A stretch of 64,000 nucleotides of DNA from Caldilineaceae bacterium (GTDB taxonomy: Bacteria > Chloroflexota > Anaerolineae > Caldilineales > Caldilineaceae): positions 116,961 to 180,960 of the forward strand of contig JAHBVH010000003.1 of the NCBI GenBank assembly GCA_019637645.1, given 5' to 3'. Every line of letters starts with the position of its first letter. Position 1 is the stretch's first letter. Positions 8,354-17,028 of this stretch are shown in pieces. Under the pieces are notes generated by a model. That model was not told the DNA's origin. It saw only the letters and a program-made list of their open reading frames with translations, and ran no database searches. Both the position numbers and the translations under genes were made by a program.

Positions 8354-11300
8354 GCGCGCCAGTGGCCGCCAACGCTTGAATCTTCTCAAGCGGCACCTGT
8401 TCGGCCCGGATCAACGATTGATTGGCTTTGAGGCTGGTCACTTCTCCCTCGCGGATGGCGTAGAACTCGCCGACCTGTTGGTTGGCAAGTTTGGCAGTTA
8501 CATCAACCTTCGCCTCGCTGAGCATGGGCTTTAACTTACTCAACGCGGTAGCCTCCTTCACCTTGCCGACAAACCAGGATGAAATCTGATCGCGCGATTT
8601 GTAGTCCAGATCCCCAGGGCTTTGGGTGGCGAGCAGCATGCCCAAGCCAGCCGAGCGCGCCCGCTTGAGCAGGCTTTCCATGGGCTCTTTGGTCGATGGT
8701 TTTCCCACCGCTGGCAAGTAGAGATCGGCTTCATCAAAAAGAACGACCCCCTGCAACGTGGCCGATGGATGCTTTTGGGCATAGCGGTTGAGGTCGAGCA
8801 GAAACTGCGATACCCAGAAGAGAATATTGGTATTATCACCCAGGCTGCCCAAGTTGATGATCGACAAGCGCGTCTTCGCCGCGGACGAATGGCCCAAGAG
8901 ACTTTCGACCGCCAGTTGCTCCTGTTGGGTGTCAAAGAGATAGCCACGCAGGAGGCTGAGGGTTTGGAGATCTTCGGCCAGTTTGGTGCAATGTTTGGGA
9001 TCGAGAACGCCAATGGCGTTGACAAGCAGGGGATCTTGTTCGGCAATAAATTCGATCAGGCGTGCAATGCTCAGGGGTTGTGCCGCGGGCAAGGCACCCA
9101 AGACGGCGATGGCCTGCCCCAGAATCGCCATGCGCGTCTTGTCCAGGCCATGGGGTTTGTAGCCCATGACACCGCCGAGCGCTGTTGCACAGAAATTTGC
9201 CATTTGCTGCCGCTCGGCACTGGACAGTTGCTCGAGGCCGGGCGGGGTTACGGCAATGCTGAGCGGGCGGCCTTGGGTGCCAATGGTGCCCGGTGTATAG
9301 ACCGCCACGTCAATCCGTTTGCGCAGGAGCTGCCGATAGGTGGCGATGGTTGCATCCTGGCTGGGTTTCTCCCAAGCCGCCGGGTTGGCATAGCTACAGA
9401 GATCACCTTTGCGATCCAAGAGGATCGCCGGGATGCCCCGCAACAAAAGCTGTTCGATCAGCGCCAAGGCCAATGTCGTCTTGCCACTGCCAGAGCCCCC
9501 CAAAAACGCCGCGTGACGGACCAGGGTGGCAGGCGCAATGGTCACGGGCGTTGGCAGCGCCGTGCGCGTTTGGCCCAAGACAATCTCTGGCCCTGGGGAA
9601 GGTAAGGTGATGCCAGTTGTTGGCGGCTGCGGGAGCGTTGGCGCTGGCGGCAAAAGTGGCAGTTGCCCATTGGCGGTGAGCGTGGCCTGGGCCGTCAATT
9701 GACTTAGATTGAGAATGCGTTGTAGGGAGGGGAGTTGGGCCAATGGTTGTGTGGCTTGACGCCAGGCTGTGTAGTCAGAATGCCCACCATAGCTCTTTTC
9801 AAAACTTTGGATGGCGACCATCTGACGCAAATCTGAATCCGCGATCTCGGCGCGCCGACCGCCTTGGCTAATAAATTGCCCAATTTGTTTAGCAATTTGT
9901 GTTTTGGGGTTATTCGGAAATTCCGTAGTCCGTAGCGCAACAGGGATCTGATCGCCTGCCTTTTCGGCCAGTTCGCGAAGCTCTTTGGCTAATCCACCGC
10001 CAATGGCTGACTTCTGGCAGAGGCCGAGCAAGAGGGATTGAGGGGCGTTCTTTGGTGTCGTTTGCAGCTCTAGGGCTAAAAAGAGCCCATTCTTTTGGGC
10101 CTGAAAATGATAACCATTGCCTAATTCCTGCCCGCTACGTTCAATGCTTCCTGCCAAAAGGTCAAGGAGGGCAGGCTCGCTTTCGGGAATCTCAAAGCTG
10201 CCTGCTAGATGGTCACTCCAGAGCTGGCTAAGTTCTGATTCTAGTTCTGGGCCTGGCCCATCGTCATTATCGCCGACAGATGGTAGTTTGCCATCCGCAA
10301 TACTTTTTTCGCGTTTGCGGCGGCACCACTCAAGCACATCGCGTGTGGTCCGGTTGTTCAGGGCTTGAGCGGTTGCTGCCGGGAAGGGATACAAAGCGTT
10401 CGCATCGTCCCCAACTGTATCGGTCAGCTCAAACAGGTGTTGTAACCGGCGTGAAAGGAGCTGGCCGATCTCCTCTTCGCTCCTTTGGGCCTTAAGAGTA
10501 ACCGGAGTCGGATCGAATTCTACGCGGTCGAGGTGTGATTTCGGTAAATCTTTCTTCAAGATGTCATAGAAAAGCTCTAGACAAGAAAGCACGACGACAA
10601 CATTGGGGATCTCTGCTAAGGTAATAACTGTCTGCACAGCCCGGCGAAAACGCGGCCCAGCATCATCCATGCCGTGAATATCTTCAAGCTGGTCGAGGCA
10701 GATAACAAAGGCCCCACCTGTTACCGCTTTGATCAGCGCCGCCAAGGATTGGAGCATGCGGAGTGGGTCATCTTCGCGCTCGCGGGCGGCCATGCCCCCC
10801 AGCACTTTGCTGTCATAAGGGGTCAAGGGCTCACATCGCAACAGTTTGAAGACTTTGGTATTGAAGGCCGCTTGTCCTAGCTGTAGGTATAGCAAGGCCC
10901 GGATGAGATCAATGTCCACCGTATTAAAGCGCGCCAACGCGACGATCCGATCAGCGACGGGATAAATGAGGTCAACCAACTCGTCTTGTGTGAGCGCACC
11001 ATCGCGTAAGCGCGAGAGTTCATCGGGAGTGACGACATTCGCGTCTTCGGCTAATGCATTCGACAACTTGATCAAGCCTGTCATCGAGCCCAGCGGCTGA
11101 TAGTACGGCTTGTCAAAAGAATCAATGGTATTTCTTAGCACATACCGGGCATAATTAGAAACGGCAGAGGTCATCTGCATGTAGCTAAAAAAGCCCTTTT
11201 GCTGCTCGTGCGTTTGGTTGCGAAAGACCCGCATGAGGTGAGTTTTGCCCGCGCCGGATTCTCCTAACAATAACAGGATGCGGCCTGAATCGCTAGCCCT

Positions 11301-11471
11301 AGCGCTATCAGCACGATTCAGTAACCGTTCATAAGCCGTACGCGCTGTGGCATGAATAGTGTCGATATCATATGGATCAGGCTGCCAGATCTGATTCTGG
11401 TGGATAATCGAATGAAACATGTCGAGCGCCCGGTGAGAGCAAAAAGCCGCGAATCTGGGGTCAGTATGCAT
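8340..11471 (-). CDS. Double ATPase: N-terminal AAA domain plus C-terminal HerA/FtsK-type translocase domain
   Basis: This is a cytoplasmic protein of about 1,043 residues with two separate P-loop ATPase modules. The first has Walker A GESGAGKTHL (about residue 70), Walker B FVICLDQLED (about 250) and a sensor strand VVVLSCLELF. The second has Walker A GGSGSGKTTLALALIEQLL (about 655), the HerA-style strand ILLDRKGDL, Walker B GVVLFDEADLYLP (about 910) and the conserved ATQSPGDLDYKSRDQ segment, all as in HerA/FtsK/VirB4 DNA translocases. It starts at ATG 11471 (AGTAGGT upstream) or GTG 11477. It is the last gene of a three-gene operon with a winged-helix-like protein (12-base gap) and a DUF559-type nuclease. 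HerA ATPases often partner nucleases in repair or anti-phage systems; that role is inferred here. The exact family of the N-terminal ATPase is not recognised. Confidence 0.8.
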   Translation of the reverse strand: MHTDPRFAAFCSHRALDMFHSIIHQNQIWQPDPYDIDTIHATARTAYERLLNRADSARASDSGRILLLLGESGAGKTHLMRVFRNQTHEQQKGFFSYMQMTSAVSNYARYVLRNTIDSFDKPYYQPLGSMTGLIKLSNALAEDANVVTPDELSRLRDGALTQDELVDLIYPVADRIVALARFNTVDIDLIRALLYLQLGQAAFNTKVFKLLRCEPLTPYDSKVLGGMAAREREDDPLRMLQSLAALIKAVTGGAFVICLDQLEDIHGMDDAGPRFRRAVQTVITLAEIPNVVVVLSCLELFYDILKKDLPKSHLDRVEFDPTPVTLKAQRSEEEIGQLLSRRLQHLFELTDTVGDDANALYPFPAATAQALNNRTTRDVLEWCRRKREKSIADGKLPSVGDNDDGPGPELESELSQLWSDHLAGSFEIPESEPALLDLLAGSIERSGQELGNGYHFQAQKNGLFLALELQTTPKNAPQSLLLGLCQKSAIGGGLAKELRELAEKAGDQIPVALRTTEFPNNPKTQIAKQIGQFISQGGRRAEIADSDLRQMVAIQSFEKSYGGHSDYTAWRQATQPLAQLPSLQRILNLSQLTAQATLTANGQLPLLPPAPTLPQPPTTGITLPSPGPEIVLGQTRTALPTPVTIAPATLVRHAAFLGGSGSGKTTLALALIEQLLLRGIPAILLDRKGDLCSYANPAAWEKPSQDATIATYRQLLRKRIDVAVYTPGTIGTQGRPLSIAVTPPGLEQLSSAERQQMANFCATALGGVMGYKPHGLDKTRMAILGQAIAVLGALPAAQPLSIARLIEFIAEQDPLLVNAIGVLDPKHCTKLAEDLQTLSLLRGYLFDTQQEQLAVESLLGHSSAAKTRLSIINLGSLGDNTNILFWVSQFLLDLNRYAQKHPSATLQGVVLFDEADLYLPAVGKPSTKEPMESLLKRARSAGLGMLLATQSPGDLDYKSRDQISSWFVGKVKEATALSKLKPMLSEAKVDVTAKLANQQVGEFYAIREGEVTSLKANQSLIRAEQVPLEKIQALAATGAPIPA

Positions 11472-11483
11472 AGACACCTACTT

Positions 11484-12518
11484 TTAGTCAAGACGGATAA
11501 AATGAAAGATGCTGTTCATGTCTTTTAGCTCAGAGGCTGATACAGCATTCTGATCAAGCGCATATGACATGTCCGCCCGGCTTAGTGTAAGCAATCGTTG
11601 TTGATTGGCGGTGAGCAATTGTTGCTTAAAAGCTGAAAGGGAAATCTGGCTTCCCGCTGATTGCTGGAGCGTTTCCCAGACAGCAGAGATAAACACTTTG
11701 TTATCCCCGACCCTTCCCGCTTGGGTTGCTCTGGCCGCTTCCAACGTGGCTTGGGCAAAATCTTGTAGAGTTCGCTTCGCATCGGGGAGCCTTAGTGCAG
11801 CGGGGGGCACCTGAACCAGCGCTTGGCGCAGAATGGCGAGTCGCAACTCGTCTGGAGCAGTGCGTTTGGCGTTAGCGATCTTTGCTACTAGCTGGGGCAG
11901 GGCTTTTTCCCAGGGGAGCGCTTTGCTCGCCTGGAGGAGATCGTTGAGGAGCGCGCTCATCACCGCGCCCTGATTGAAGGCTTGTTGTTGGAGGGCCGGT
12001 AACCGCTCTTGTAAGGTTGCCGCGGTTTGGGGATGGCACAGGTGCTGCCACAGCAGGGCATTGCGCGTCGCGGTCAGGCTGGCAAAATGAGCCACAGGCA
12101 GGGCAAAGACCTGTTTGAGGATGGCCGCGCGCAGCCCGTCGGCAGCGGCGAGCTGTTTCCGGGTATCCGGGGAAAGGCTGGGCAGTTTGAGCGCATAGGC
12201 GATCCAGTCCGTACTTTTGAAGGTATCCCACCGTAGGGAGGAAGGTTGTGCGGCCAGGCCCAGTAGCGCGAGGATCGCTGGCTGGCCAGCCGCCGTGATT
12301 TGATAACGGGCACGGCGCACGCACTGTACATGGCCGCGTGCTTGCAGTGCCATCAGCGCAGCTTCGACCTGTTCGGCAAAGGCTGCGCCCGACAGTTCCG
12401 TGCCGGCAACTGCCCTGGTTGCTTGTTTGAGTTCACTGACAGTCAGGCCCTCTTCCATGGCAAAGAGCAAGCGACTCAGGAGTAGGTCCGCTAATGCAAT
12501 AGGTCGTAATGAAAGCAT
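11484..12518 (-). CDS. Winged-helix-like protein of the HerA/nuclease operon, unknown function
   Basis: The protein is 344 residues, soluble and mostly helical. Residues about 15-90 look like a winged helix: LTVSELKQATRAVAG, then a recognition-like helix FAEQVEAALMALQARGHV and a wing CVRRARYQITAAG. The middle is Ala/Leu/Gln-rich helical sequence without a motif I know. The last 70 residues contain VFISAVWETLQQS, LLTLSRADMSYALDQ and a conserved-looking end MNSIFHFIRLD, which resembles a small second winged helix. Its ATG directly follows the TAA of the nuclease gene with no gap, so the two are almost certainly translated together. It may be the DNA-binding or adaptor subunit linking the nuclease to the ATPase. 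I do not recognise the family. Confidence 0.75.
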   Translation of the reverse strand: MLSLRPIALADLLLSRLLFAMEEGLTVSELKQATRAVAGTELSGAAFAEQVEAALMALQARGHVQCVRRARYQITAAGQPAILALLGLAAQPSSLRWDTFKSTDWIAYALKLPSLSPDTRKQLAAADGLRAAILKQVFALPVAHFASLTATRNALLWQHLCHPQTAATLQERLPALQQQAFNQGAVMSALLNDLLQASKALPWEKALPQLVAKIANAKRTAPDELRLAILRQALVQVPPAALRLPDAKRTLQDFAQATLEAARATQAGRVGDNKVFISAVWETLQQSAGSQISLSAFKQQLLTANQQRLLTLSRADMSYALDQNAVSASELKDMNSIFHFIRLD

Positions 12519-13820
12519 TTAGGTCTCCAAACGATGGATTGTGTTCGATTGGCGTAACGTGAGGGCTTGGTCAACTGCCGCAAAAATCTCTTCCAAGCTG
12601 CCGACGACATCGGCGGCGAGGAAGCGCAGGACCAAGAAACCATGTTGTTGTAAAAGGCGATCCTTGCGGCGGTCACGGCGGTAGCTGTCGAGCGAGGTGA
12701 AGTGGTAGTGTCCATCTAACTCAATCACGACTTTGGCGGCTTCGTCGAGAAAATCGACCTCCATGGGCCGATCTCCAAAAGCAATGTCCAACCGCGCATT
12801 GACTTGAAAGCGCCCCACGGTTGTGGGTCTAGCTTCCAAATATTGAAATAAAAATTTCTCTGCTTGGCTGCGATAAAGCATATCCGCCGCCGCGCTATCC
12901 ACTTGGTCGGCTTGCGCCGTCAACGTGACCGCAGTTGCTAGGGTTTCGGTCGTCATGCCATGCCGTTCTGCTAGGTGAAGAATGGTTTGATGGTGAGCGG
13001 TATCGGTGATCCCGTGTTCGCCCAGCCATTGTCTGATTTGGTGGCCGTCTGCCGCTGGGAGGGTGAGAAGGCCACTGCGCAGCATTGCTTTTACTCTCGA
13101 TGCGGGCAACTGTTGCTGCAGCCAAGCCCCCTGGTCCGCGCTGAGGATGAGCCCCACCGGCAGGTGTGGGATCGTCTCCGCCAATTGGGTCAGAAAGGTG
13201 AGCGCCCGACGGTGTAGCGCGTGATCCCCATCCTCTGGCAATAGCACAAGCAGCCCCGGCACGGTTGAGGGCGGTACCAACCGCGCAACAACAGCAAAGT
13301 TTTGTAAAACTGCGGCTGGTTCTTCGGGTGTGAACAACCTGCCAGCTAGGTGAATGGACTTAGTTGGCCGCACAAGCGCCGTAACCAACGCCTGCATGAT
13401 GCCAAGATCATCCGTCGCTGGGTACAATTGTTGCCAAAAGAGCTGGCGCTGATAGGCGCTGGCATTGGCAAACCACATCGCTAACTGATCCGCCGCTTGA
13501 CCAACCTGGGACGCCACCTTTTGGAAGACCAGCGACTGCAAGTCATGCTCTTGTGCCAGCGCGACAAACCATGGCGCGAAGAGGGCCAAAGGTGATTGGT
13601 AGGCACACACGGTGGTTGACCGGCGCGTTGTGCACAGCCACTGTGTCCATGCTTGGCGAGCCGCAATGGCCTTCCCCAGAAAAACGGATAGGGTGGGAAT
13701 CGATTGATCCCGCTGTAACTGGTGTAGCGCCAACCTTGTCATCAGGTTTGCTTGTTGTTCAACGATCATGGGCAAAGTGAATTCAATAGGGGGCAAAACT
13801 TGCTTGGCAGCCTTGCCCAT
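12519..13820 (-). CDS. Protein with C-terminal PD-(D/E)XK nuclease domain (DUF559/Vsr-like)
   Basis: The protein is 433 residues. The last 110 form a DUF559-type endonuclease: RFQVNARLDIAFGDR, then MEVDFLDEAAKVVIELDGHY supplying Asp and E-x-D of the PD-(D/E)XK active site, then HFTSLDSYRRDRRKDRLLQQ and FLVLRFLAADVVG. These are all conserved blocks of the DUF559/Vsr fold. Residues 1-310 are helical/alternating and look like an inactive AAA/STAND-type ATPase: a P-loop-like position reads VFLGKAIAARQAW without GK(T/S), a Walker-B-like strand reads GLLVLLPEDGD, and a sensor-like strand reads LPVGLILSADQ. It is the first gene of the operon. Upstream 13855-13960 is AT-rich and probably holds the promoter. 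The nuclease call is good; the ATPase-like reading is a pattern judgement. Confidence 0.8.
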   Translation of the reverse strand: MGKAAKQVLPPIEFTLPMIVEQQANLMTRLALHQLQRDQSIPTLSVFLGKAIAARQAWTQWLCTTRRSTTVCAYQSPLALFAPWFVALAQEHDLQSLVFQKVASQVGQAADQLAMWFANASAYQRQLFWQQLYPATDDLGIMQALVTALVRPTKSIHLAGRLFTPEEPAAVLQNFAVVARLVPPSTVPGLLVLLPEDGDHALHRRALTFLTQLAETIPHLPVGLILSADQGAWLQQQLPASRVKAMLRSGLLTLPAADGHQIRQWLGEHGITDTAHHQTILHLAERHGMTTETLATAVTLTAQADQVDSAAADMLYRSQAEKFLFQYLEARPTTVGRFQVNARLDIAFGDRPMEVDFLDEAAKVVIELDGHYHFTSLDSYRRDRRKDRLLQQHGFLVLRFLAADVVGSLEEIFAAVDQALTLRQSNTIHRLET

Positions 13821-13839
13821 AGCCGAAATGGAGAGACGG

Positions 13840-13965
13840 CAATGAATTCATTTTAGCGGAGACTTCTAAATATTTGGATTACAATAAGCTTACAATTTAT
13901 TGGTGCTTTATCGTTCTATGCATTACGTATTTCAACAAGACGATCAGATTTTGAAAACCTAACAG
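13840..13965 (-). promoter_or_regulatory. AT-rich upstream region of the nuclease/HerA operon, candidate promoter
   Basis: This is a markedly AT-rich stretch just upstream of the operon. Read on the minus strand it includes TTGTAA, 17 bases, TATTTA, and further up TTGAAA, 17 bases, GATAAA. Either could be a weak sigma70-type promoter. No palindromic operator was recognised. The ribosome binding site before the first gene is poor. Confidence 0.35.
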
Positions 13966-14014
13966 AACTCTGGTCACACCGATCAACTGTGCAACTTTCT
14001 GTTAATCTCTATCC

Positions 14015-14392
14015 TTACATCACCCCATAGGCGCGCAGCGTGGTCAGGCTTGGCGGGTGCGTTGGGCGCGCCATGCACAGCAGGCCATGGTGCCCGGTGG
14101 TTCCCACGCAATGGGCCAGCCCCCATCTACCTGCTGTTGGGCTGCCAATTCCTGGAGGTGGGCCGTGAGTTGCGCGTCAGAAAAGAGGCGGTGGCCATAG
14201 GCTTGGGGGGCGGGCAAAGGCCAACGGCGTCAGTCCATACCCTTGAACCGGCGTCTCTAGCCAGAAAAAATTGGCCGTCAAAAGTTCCTGGGCTAATTTG
14301 TGGAAAAGGGTCTCGATGCAGCTTCTGAAAGGCCCCCGATCATGTAAGCCGGGTCTGCTTGGCAGGCCGCCTGCGATCAGACGGCAAGCCAT
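14015..14392 (-). pseudogene. Remnant of a gene resembling a prenyltransferase/squalene-cyclase-repeat protein C-terminus
   Basis: Reading the minus strand through three frames reconstructs a coherent C-terminus. Frame one gives FFWLETPVQGYGLTPLAFA. After a shift at a run of six G on the plus strand (near 14206) comes HRLFSDAQLTAHLQELAAQQ and QVDGGWPIAWEPPG. A second shift near 14047 leads to SLTTLRAYGVM and a stop. The DGGWPI block is typical of prenyltransferase/squalene-oxidase-repeat hypothetical proteins, which usually have about 300 residues. The N-terminal two thirds are missing. Two independent frameshifts and the truncation make decay more likely than a sequencing error. The family assignment is from memory and moderate. 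Confidence 0.45.
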
Positions 14393-14405
14393 TCCCGATC
14401 GCCCG

Positions 14406-14435
14406 TTGGCTCAGTGGGCACCTCCAGTATATAAT
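14406..14435 (+). promoter_or_regulatory. Candidate sigma70-type promoter for the oxidoreductase/M20 operon
   Basis: TTGGCT, an 18-base spacer and a perfect TATAAT (14430-14435) lie 46 bases upstream of the ATG at 14482. A transcript starting near 14442 would carry the GAAAGGA ribosome binding site. Confidence 0.5.
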
Positions 14436-14481
14436 CACTTTGTCTATATGCTACTTGATGTATAGGTTGAAAGGACATTAC

Positions 14482-15735
14482 ATGAAACCTGTTCGTTTTA
14501 TTGTCGCCGGTGCGGGCGGTCGCGGCACGGGCTATGCCACTTATGCCACCCACCACCCTGAACTGGCCGAGCTGGTTGGCGTGGCCGAGCCGCGGGATCT
14601 CCCGCGCATGCGGCTGGCTGCCGAGCATGATATTCCCCCCGATAATCTTTTCGTGGATTGGAAAGAAGCCGCCGCGCGCGAAAAGTTTGCCGATGCCGTG
14701 GTCATCACCACGCAAGATGCCATGCACACCGAGCCAGCCATTGCCTTTGCCGAGAAGGGCTATCATCTCTTGCTGGAAAAGCCCATGGCGCCTACCGCCG
14801 ATGAATGTCGCCGCATTGTGGATGCCGTCAAAGCGAATGGGGTCATGTTGGCCGTGGGCCATGTGATGCTCTATACCCCCTATACCCAAGCCCTGAAGCG
14901 TGTACTCAACGAAGGGGCCATCGGCGAGATCGTCTCGATCCAACATTTGGAGCCGGTTGGTTATTGGCATCAAGCCCACTCCTTTGTACGGGGGAACTGG
15001 CGCAACGAGGCCGAATCATCCTTCATGTTGCTGGCTAAATCGTGTCATGACATTGATTGGCTGCGTTACATCATGGGCGAACGCTGTCAGTCGGTCTCTT
15101 CCTTTGGCACATTGAAACACTTCCGCCAAGCCGAAAAGCCCGCGGCTGCCGGTGACGCGCTGCGTTGCACCGCGTGTGCCTACGAGCCCGCGTGCCCCTA
15201 CTCGGCCAAGAAACTCTATCTGGGCAACTTAGCCAAAGGCAAGAACGGTTGGCCGGTTAATGTCCTCACCTTTGATCTGACCGAAGCGGGGGTTTTGCAG
15301 GCGCTGGAAACCGGCCCCTATGGGCGTTGTGTCTATGAATGTGACAATGATGTCGTGGATACACAGGTGGTCAACCTGGAATTTGCGGGGGGCAAGACCG
15401 CCAGCTTTACCATGACGGCCTTTGCCATGGCCGGCCATCGCCGCACAAGCATCTTTGGTACACGCGGGGAAATCTATGGTAATGGTGTTGAAATTCGCGT
15501 GACCGACTTCCTCACCGATCAGACGCGCGTCATCGACACCACGGCCACTGATGCTTCCATTTTGGGCGGACATGGTGGCGGTGATCTGGGGCTTATGGGC
15601 TCCTTTATCAATGCCGTTGCCAGCAACGATGCCAGTGGCCTTCTCTCTGGCCCAGACGAAACCCTAGAATCGCATCTCATGGTCTTCGCCGCCGAACAGG
15701 CGCGCCGGGAACACCGCGTAGTGGATTTACGATAG
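14482..15735 (+). CDS. Gfo/Idh/MocA family oxidoreductase with a Cys motif
   Basis: At 417 residues from ATG 14482 (GAAAGGA 7 bases upstream), the protein has an N-terminal Rossmann fold with VRFIVAGAGGRGTG for NAD(P) and the family signature LLEKPMAPTADEC (catalytic Lys of EKP at about 100). The C-terminal alpha/beta domain contains the cysteine cluster CTACAYEPACPYSAKK (about residues 230-245), known in one subgroup of these enzymes and likely to bind a metal or to be structural. The family acts on sugars, inositols and related polyols by NAD-dependent oxidation at a carbinol carbon. The substrate is unknown. The next gene, an M20 peptidase, is 13 bases downstream and probably co-transcribed. 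Confidence 0.9.
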   Translation: MKPVRFIVAGAGGRGTGYATYATHHPELAELVGVAEPRDLPRMRLAAEHDIPPDNLFVDWKEAAAREKFADAVVITTQDAMHTEPAIAFAEKGYHLLLEKPMAPTADECRRIVDAVKANGVMLAVGHVMLYTPYTQALKRVLNEGAIGEIVSIQHLEPVGYWHQAHSFVRGNWRNEAESSFMLLAKSCHDIDWLRYIMGERCQSVSSFGTLKHFRQAEKPAAAGDALRCTACAYEPACPYSAKKLYLGNLAKGKNGWPVNVLTFDLTEAGVLQALETGPYGRCVYECDNDVVDTQVVNLEFAGGKTASFTMTAFAMAGHRRTSIFGTRGEIYGNGVEIRVTDFLTDQTRVIDTTATDASILGGHGGGDLGLMGSFINAVASNDASGLLSGPDETLESHLMVFAAEQARREHRVVDLR

Positions 15736-15748
15736 GAGCAGATACGCA

Positions 15749-16966
15749 ATGAGTAAACAATTGCGCCCAGCCGCAACCACGACTGTACCTGAGCCCAATC
15801 TTGCGCGGGCATTCGACTTGGTGATGCAGATGATGGCGATCCCGGGCAAGACCGGTGATGAGGACGGAGTTGCCACCTTTATCACGGAACAGCTGCTAGC
15901 CGCTGGGGCACCTGCCACGGCCATTCAGCGCGATGAGGCTCACCGCAAGACCGCCACGCCGGGGAATACGGGTAACCTGATCTTGAAATTGCCGGGCACC
16001 CAGCGTGGATCGCGCCGCCTGCTCTCGGCGCACATGGATACGGTGCCCATCTGTGTGGGGAGCCGACCCGTGCGCGAGGGGCGGCTTGTGCATGCCGCTG
16101 ATCCGCACACGGGCCTAGGGGCCGATGATCGCGCCGGGGCGACCGCGATTTTGGGTGCCGCGCTAGAAATTCTGGAGCACAACTTACCGCACCCGCCCTT
16201 GACCTTTGGCTGGTTTATTCAGGAGGAGGTTGGCTTACAGGGGGCCAAGTTTGTCAGCAAGAGCTGGTTGGGCAATCCACGCCTTGCCTTCAATTGGGAT
16301 GGCGGCTCAGCGGCCCAGTTGGCGGTGGGGGCTACCGGCGCGTATCGCACCCAGATTATCATTGAGGGGCTGGCTAGCCATGCTGGTGGCGCGCCGGAAA
16401 AGGGCATCAGTGCCATTGCTATCGCGGCCCGCGCCATCGCCGATCTCGACCGCAATGGCTGGCATGGGTTGGTGCAAAAGGGCGAGAAACGGGGCACGAG
16501 CAATGTGGGCTTTATTCACGGCGGCGAGGCGACCAATGTGGTCACCGACCGGGTCGAGTTGCGGGTCGAGGCGCGCAGCCACGACACTGAATTTCGCCAA
16601 GCGTTGCAACAGGCCATCGAAGCGGCCTTTCACCAGGCCGTTAGCGAAGTGCAGAATGTTGCTGGGCAAACCGGAAAAGTCATCATCCACAGCAACTTGC
16701 AATATGAATCGTTTGTCTTGGCCGAAGATGAACCCTGCGTGCTGGCCGCCGAGGCCGCTATCCGTGCAATTGGTCACGCGCCCAAACGGTTGATTGTCAA
16801 TGGTGGGTTGGATGCCAACTGGCTGACGGCTCGGGGTATCCCTTCGGTGACCCTAGGCTGCGGTCAACGCGATGCCCATACAGTCAAAGAGGCGCTGGAT
16901 CTAGATGACTTTGAGGGCGCGTGTCGTGTCGCGCTGCGCCTCGCCACGGCGACAGAAGCAGGATAA
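15749..16966 (+). CDS. M20 family metallopeptidase (PepT-like)
   Basis: The protein is 405 residues, the size of tripeptidase T/M20 di-zinc peptidases. The metal and catalytic residues can be followed: LLSAHMDTVP (His, and Asp two residues later), GLGADDRAGATAIL (bridging Asp), FIQEEVGLQGA (base Glu and ligand Glu), FNWDGG (Asp) and CGQRDAHTVKE (last His). The dimerisation insert lies between, with GLASHAGGAPEKGISA, which includes the substrate-contacting His. No signal peptide is seen, so it is cytoplasmic and should cut short peptides or an amide/N-acyl substrate. ATG is preceded by TAGGAG. It converges on a serine hydrolase across a terminator-like palindrome. Confidence 0.9.
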   Translation: MSKQLRPAATTTVPEPNLARAFDLVMQMMAIPGKTGDEDGVATFITEQLLAAGAPATAIQRDEAHRKTATPGNTGNLILKLPGTQRGSRRLLSAHMDTVPICVGSRPVREGRLVHAADPHTGLGADDRAGATAILGAALEILEHNLPHPPLTFGWFIQEEVGLQGAKFVSKSWLGNPRLAFNWDGGSAAQLAVGATGAYRTQIIIEGLASHAGGAPEKGISAIAIAARAIADLDRNGWHGLVQKGEKRGTSNVGFIHGGEATNVVTDRVELRVEARSHDTEFRQALQQAIEAAFHQAVSEVQNVAGQTGKVIIHSNLQYESFVLAEDEPCVLAAEAAIRAIGHAPKRLIVNGGLDANWLTARGIPSVTLGCGQRDAHTVKEALDLDDFEGACRVALRLATATEAG

Positions 16967-16981
16967 ACAATCAAAGCCTGT

Positions 16982-17014
16982 AGCGCTGACAGGTTTGGAA
17001 AACCTGTCAGCGCT
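16982..17014. repeat. Palindromic CTGACAGGTTT repeat, terminator-like
   Basis: AGCGCTGACAGGTTT and its exact reverse complement are separated by 3 bases. The palindrome sits in the 62-base gap between two convergent genes, where it could end transcription from both sides. It belongs to the family also seen at 19921, 53804 and 56024. Confidence 0.85.
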
Positions 17015-17028
17015 TGCCTAGGCCATAT

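Noticed and set aside
8622..9605. Long plus-strand frame of 327 codons inside the AAA-HerA gene
   Set aside because: It is a shadow frame of the well supported minus-strand gene with its two P-loops; no domain and no start signal.
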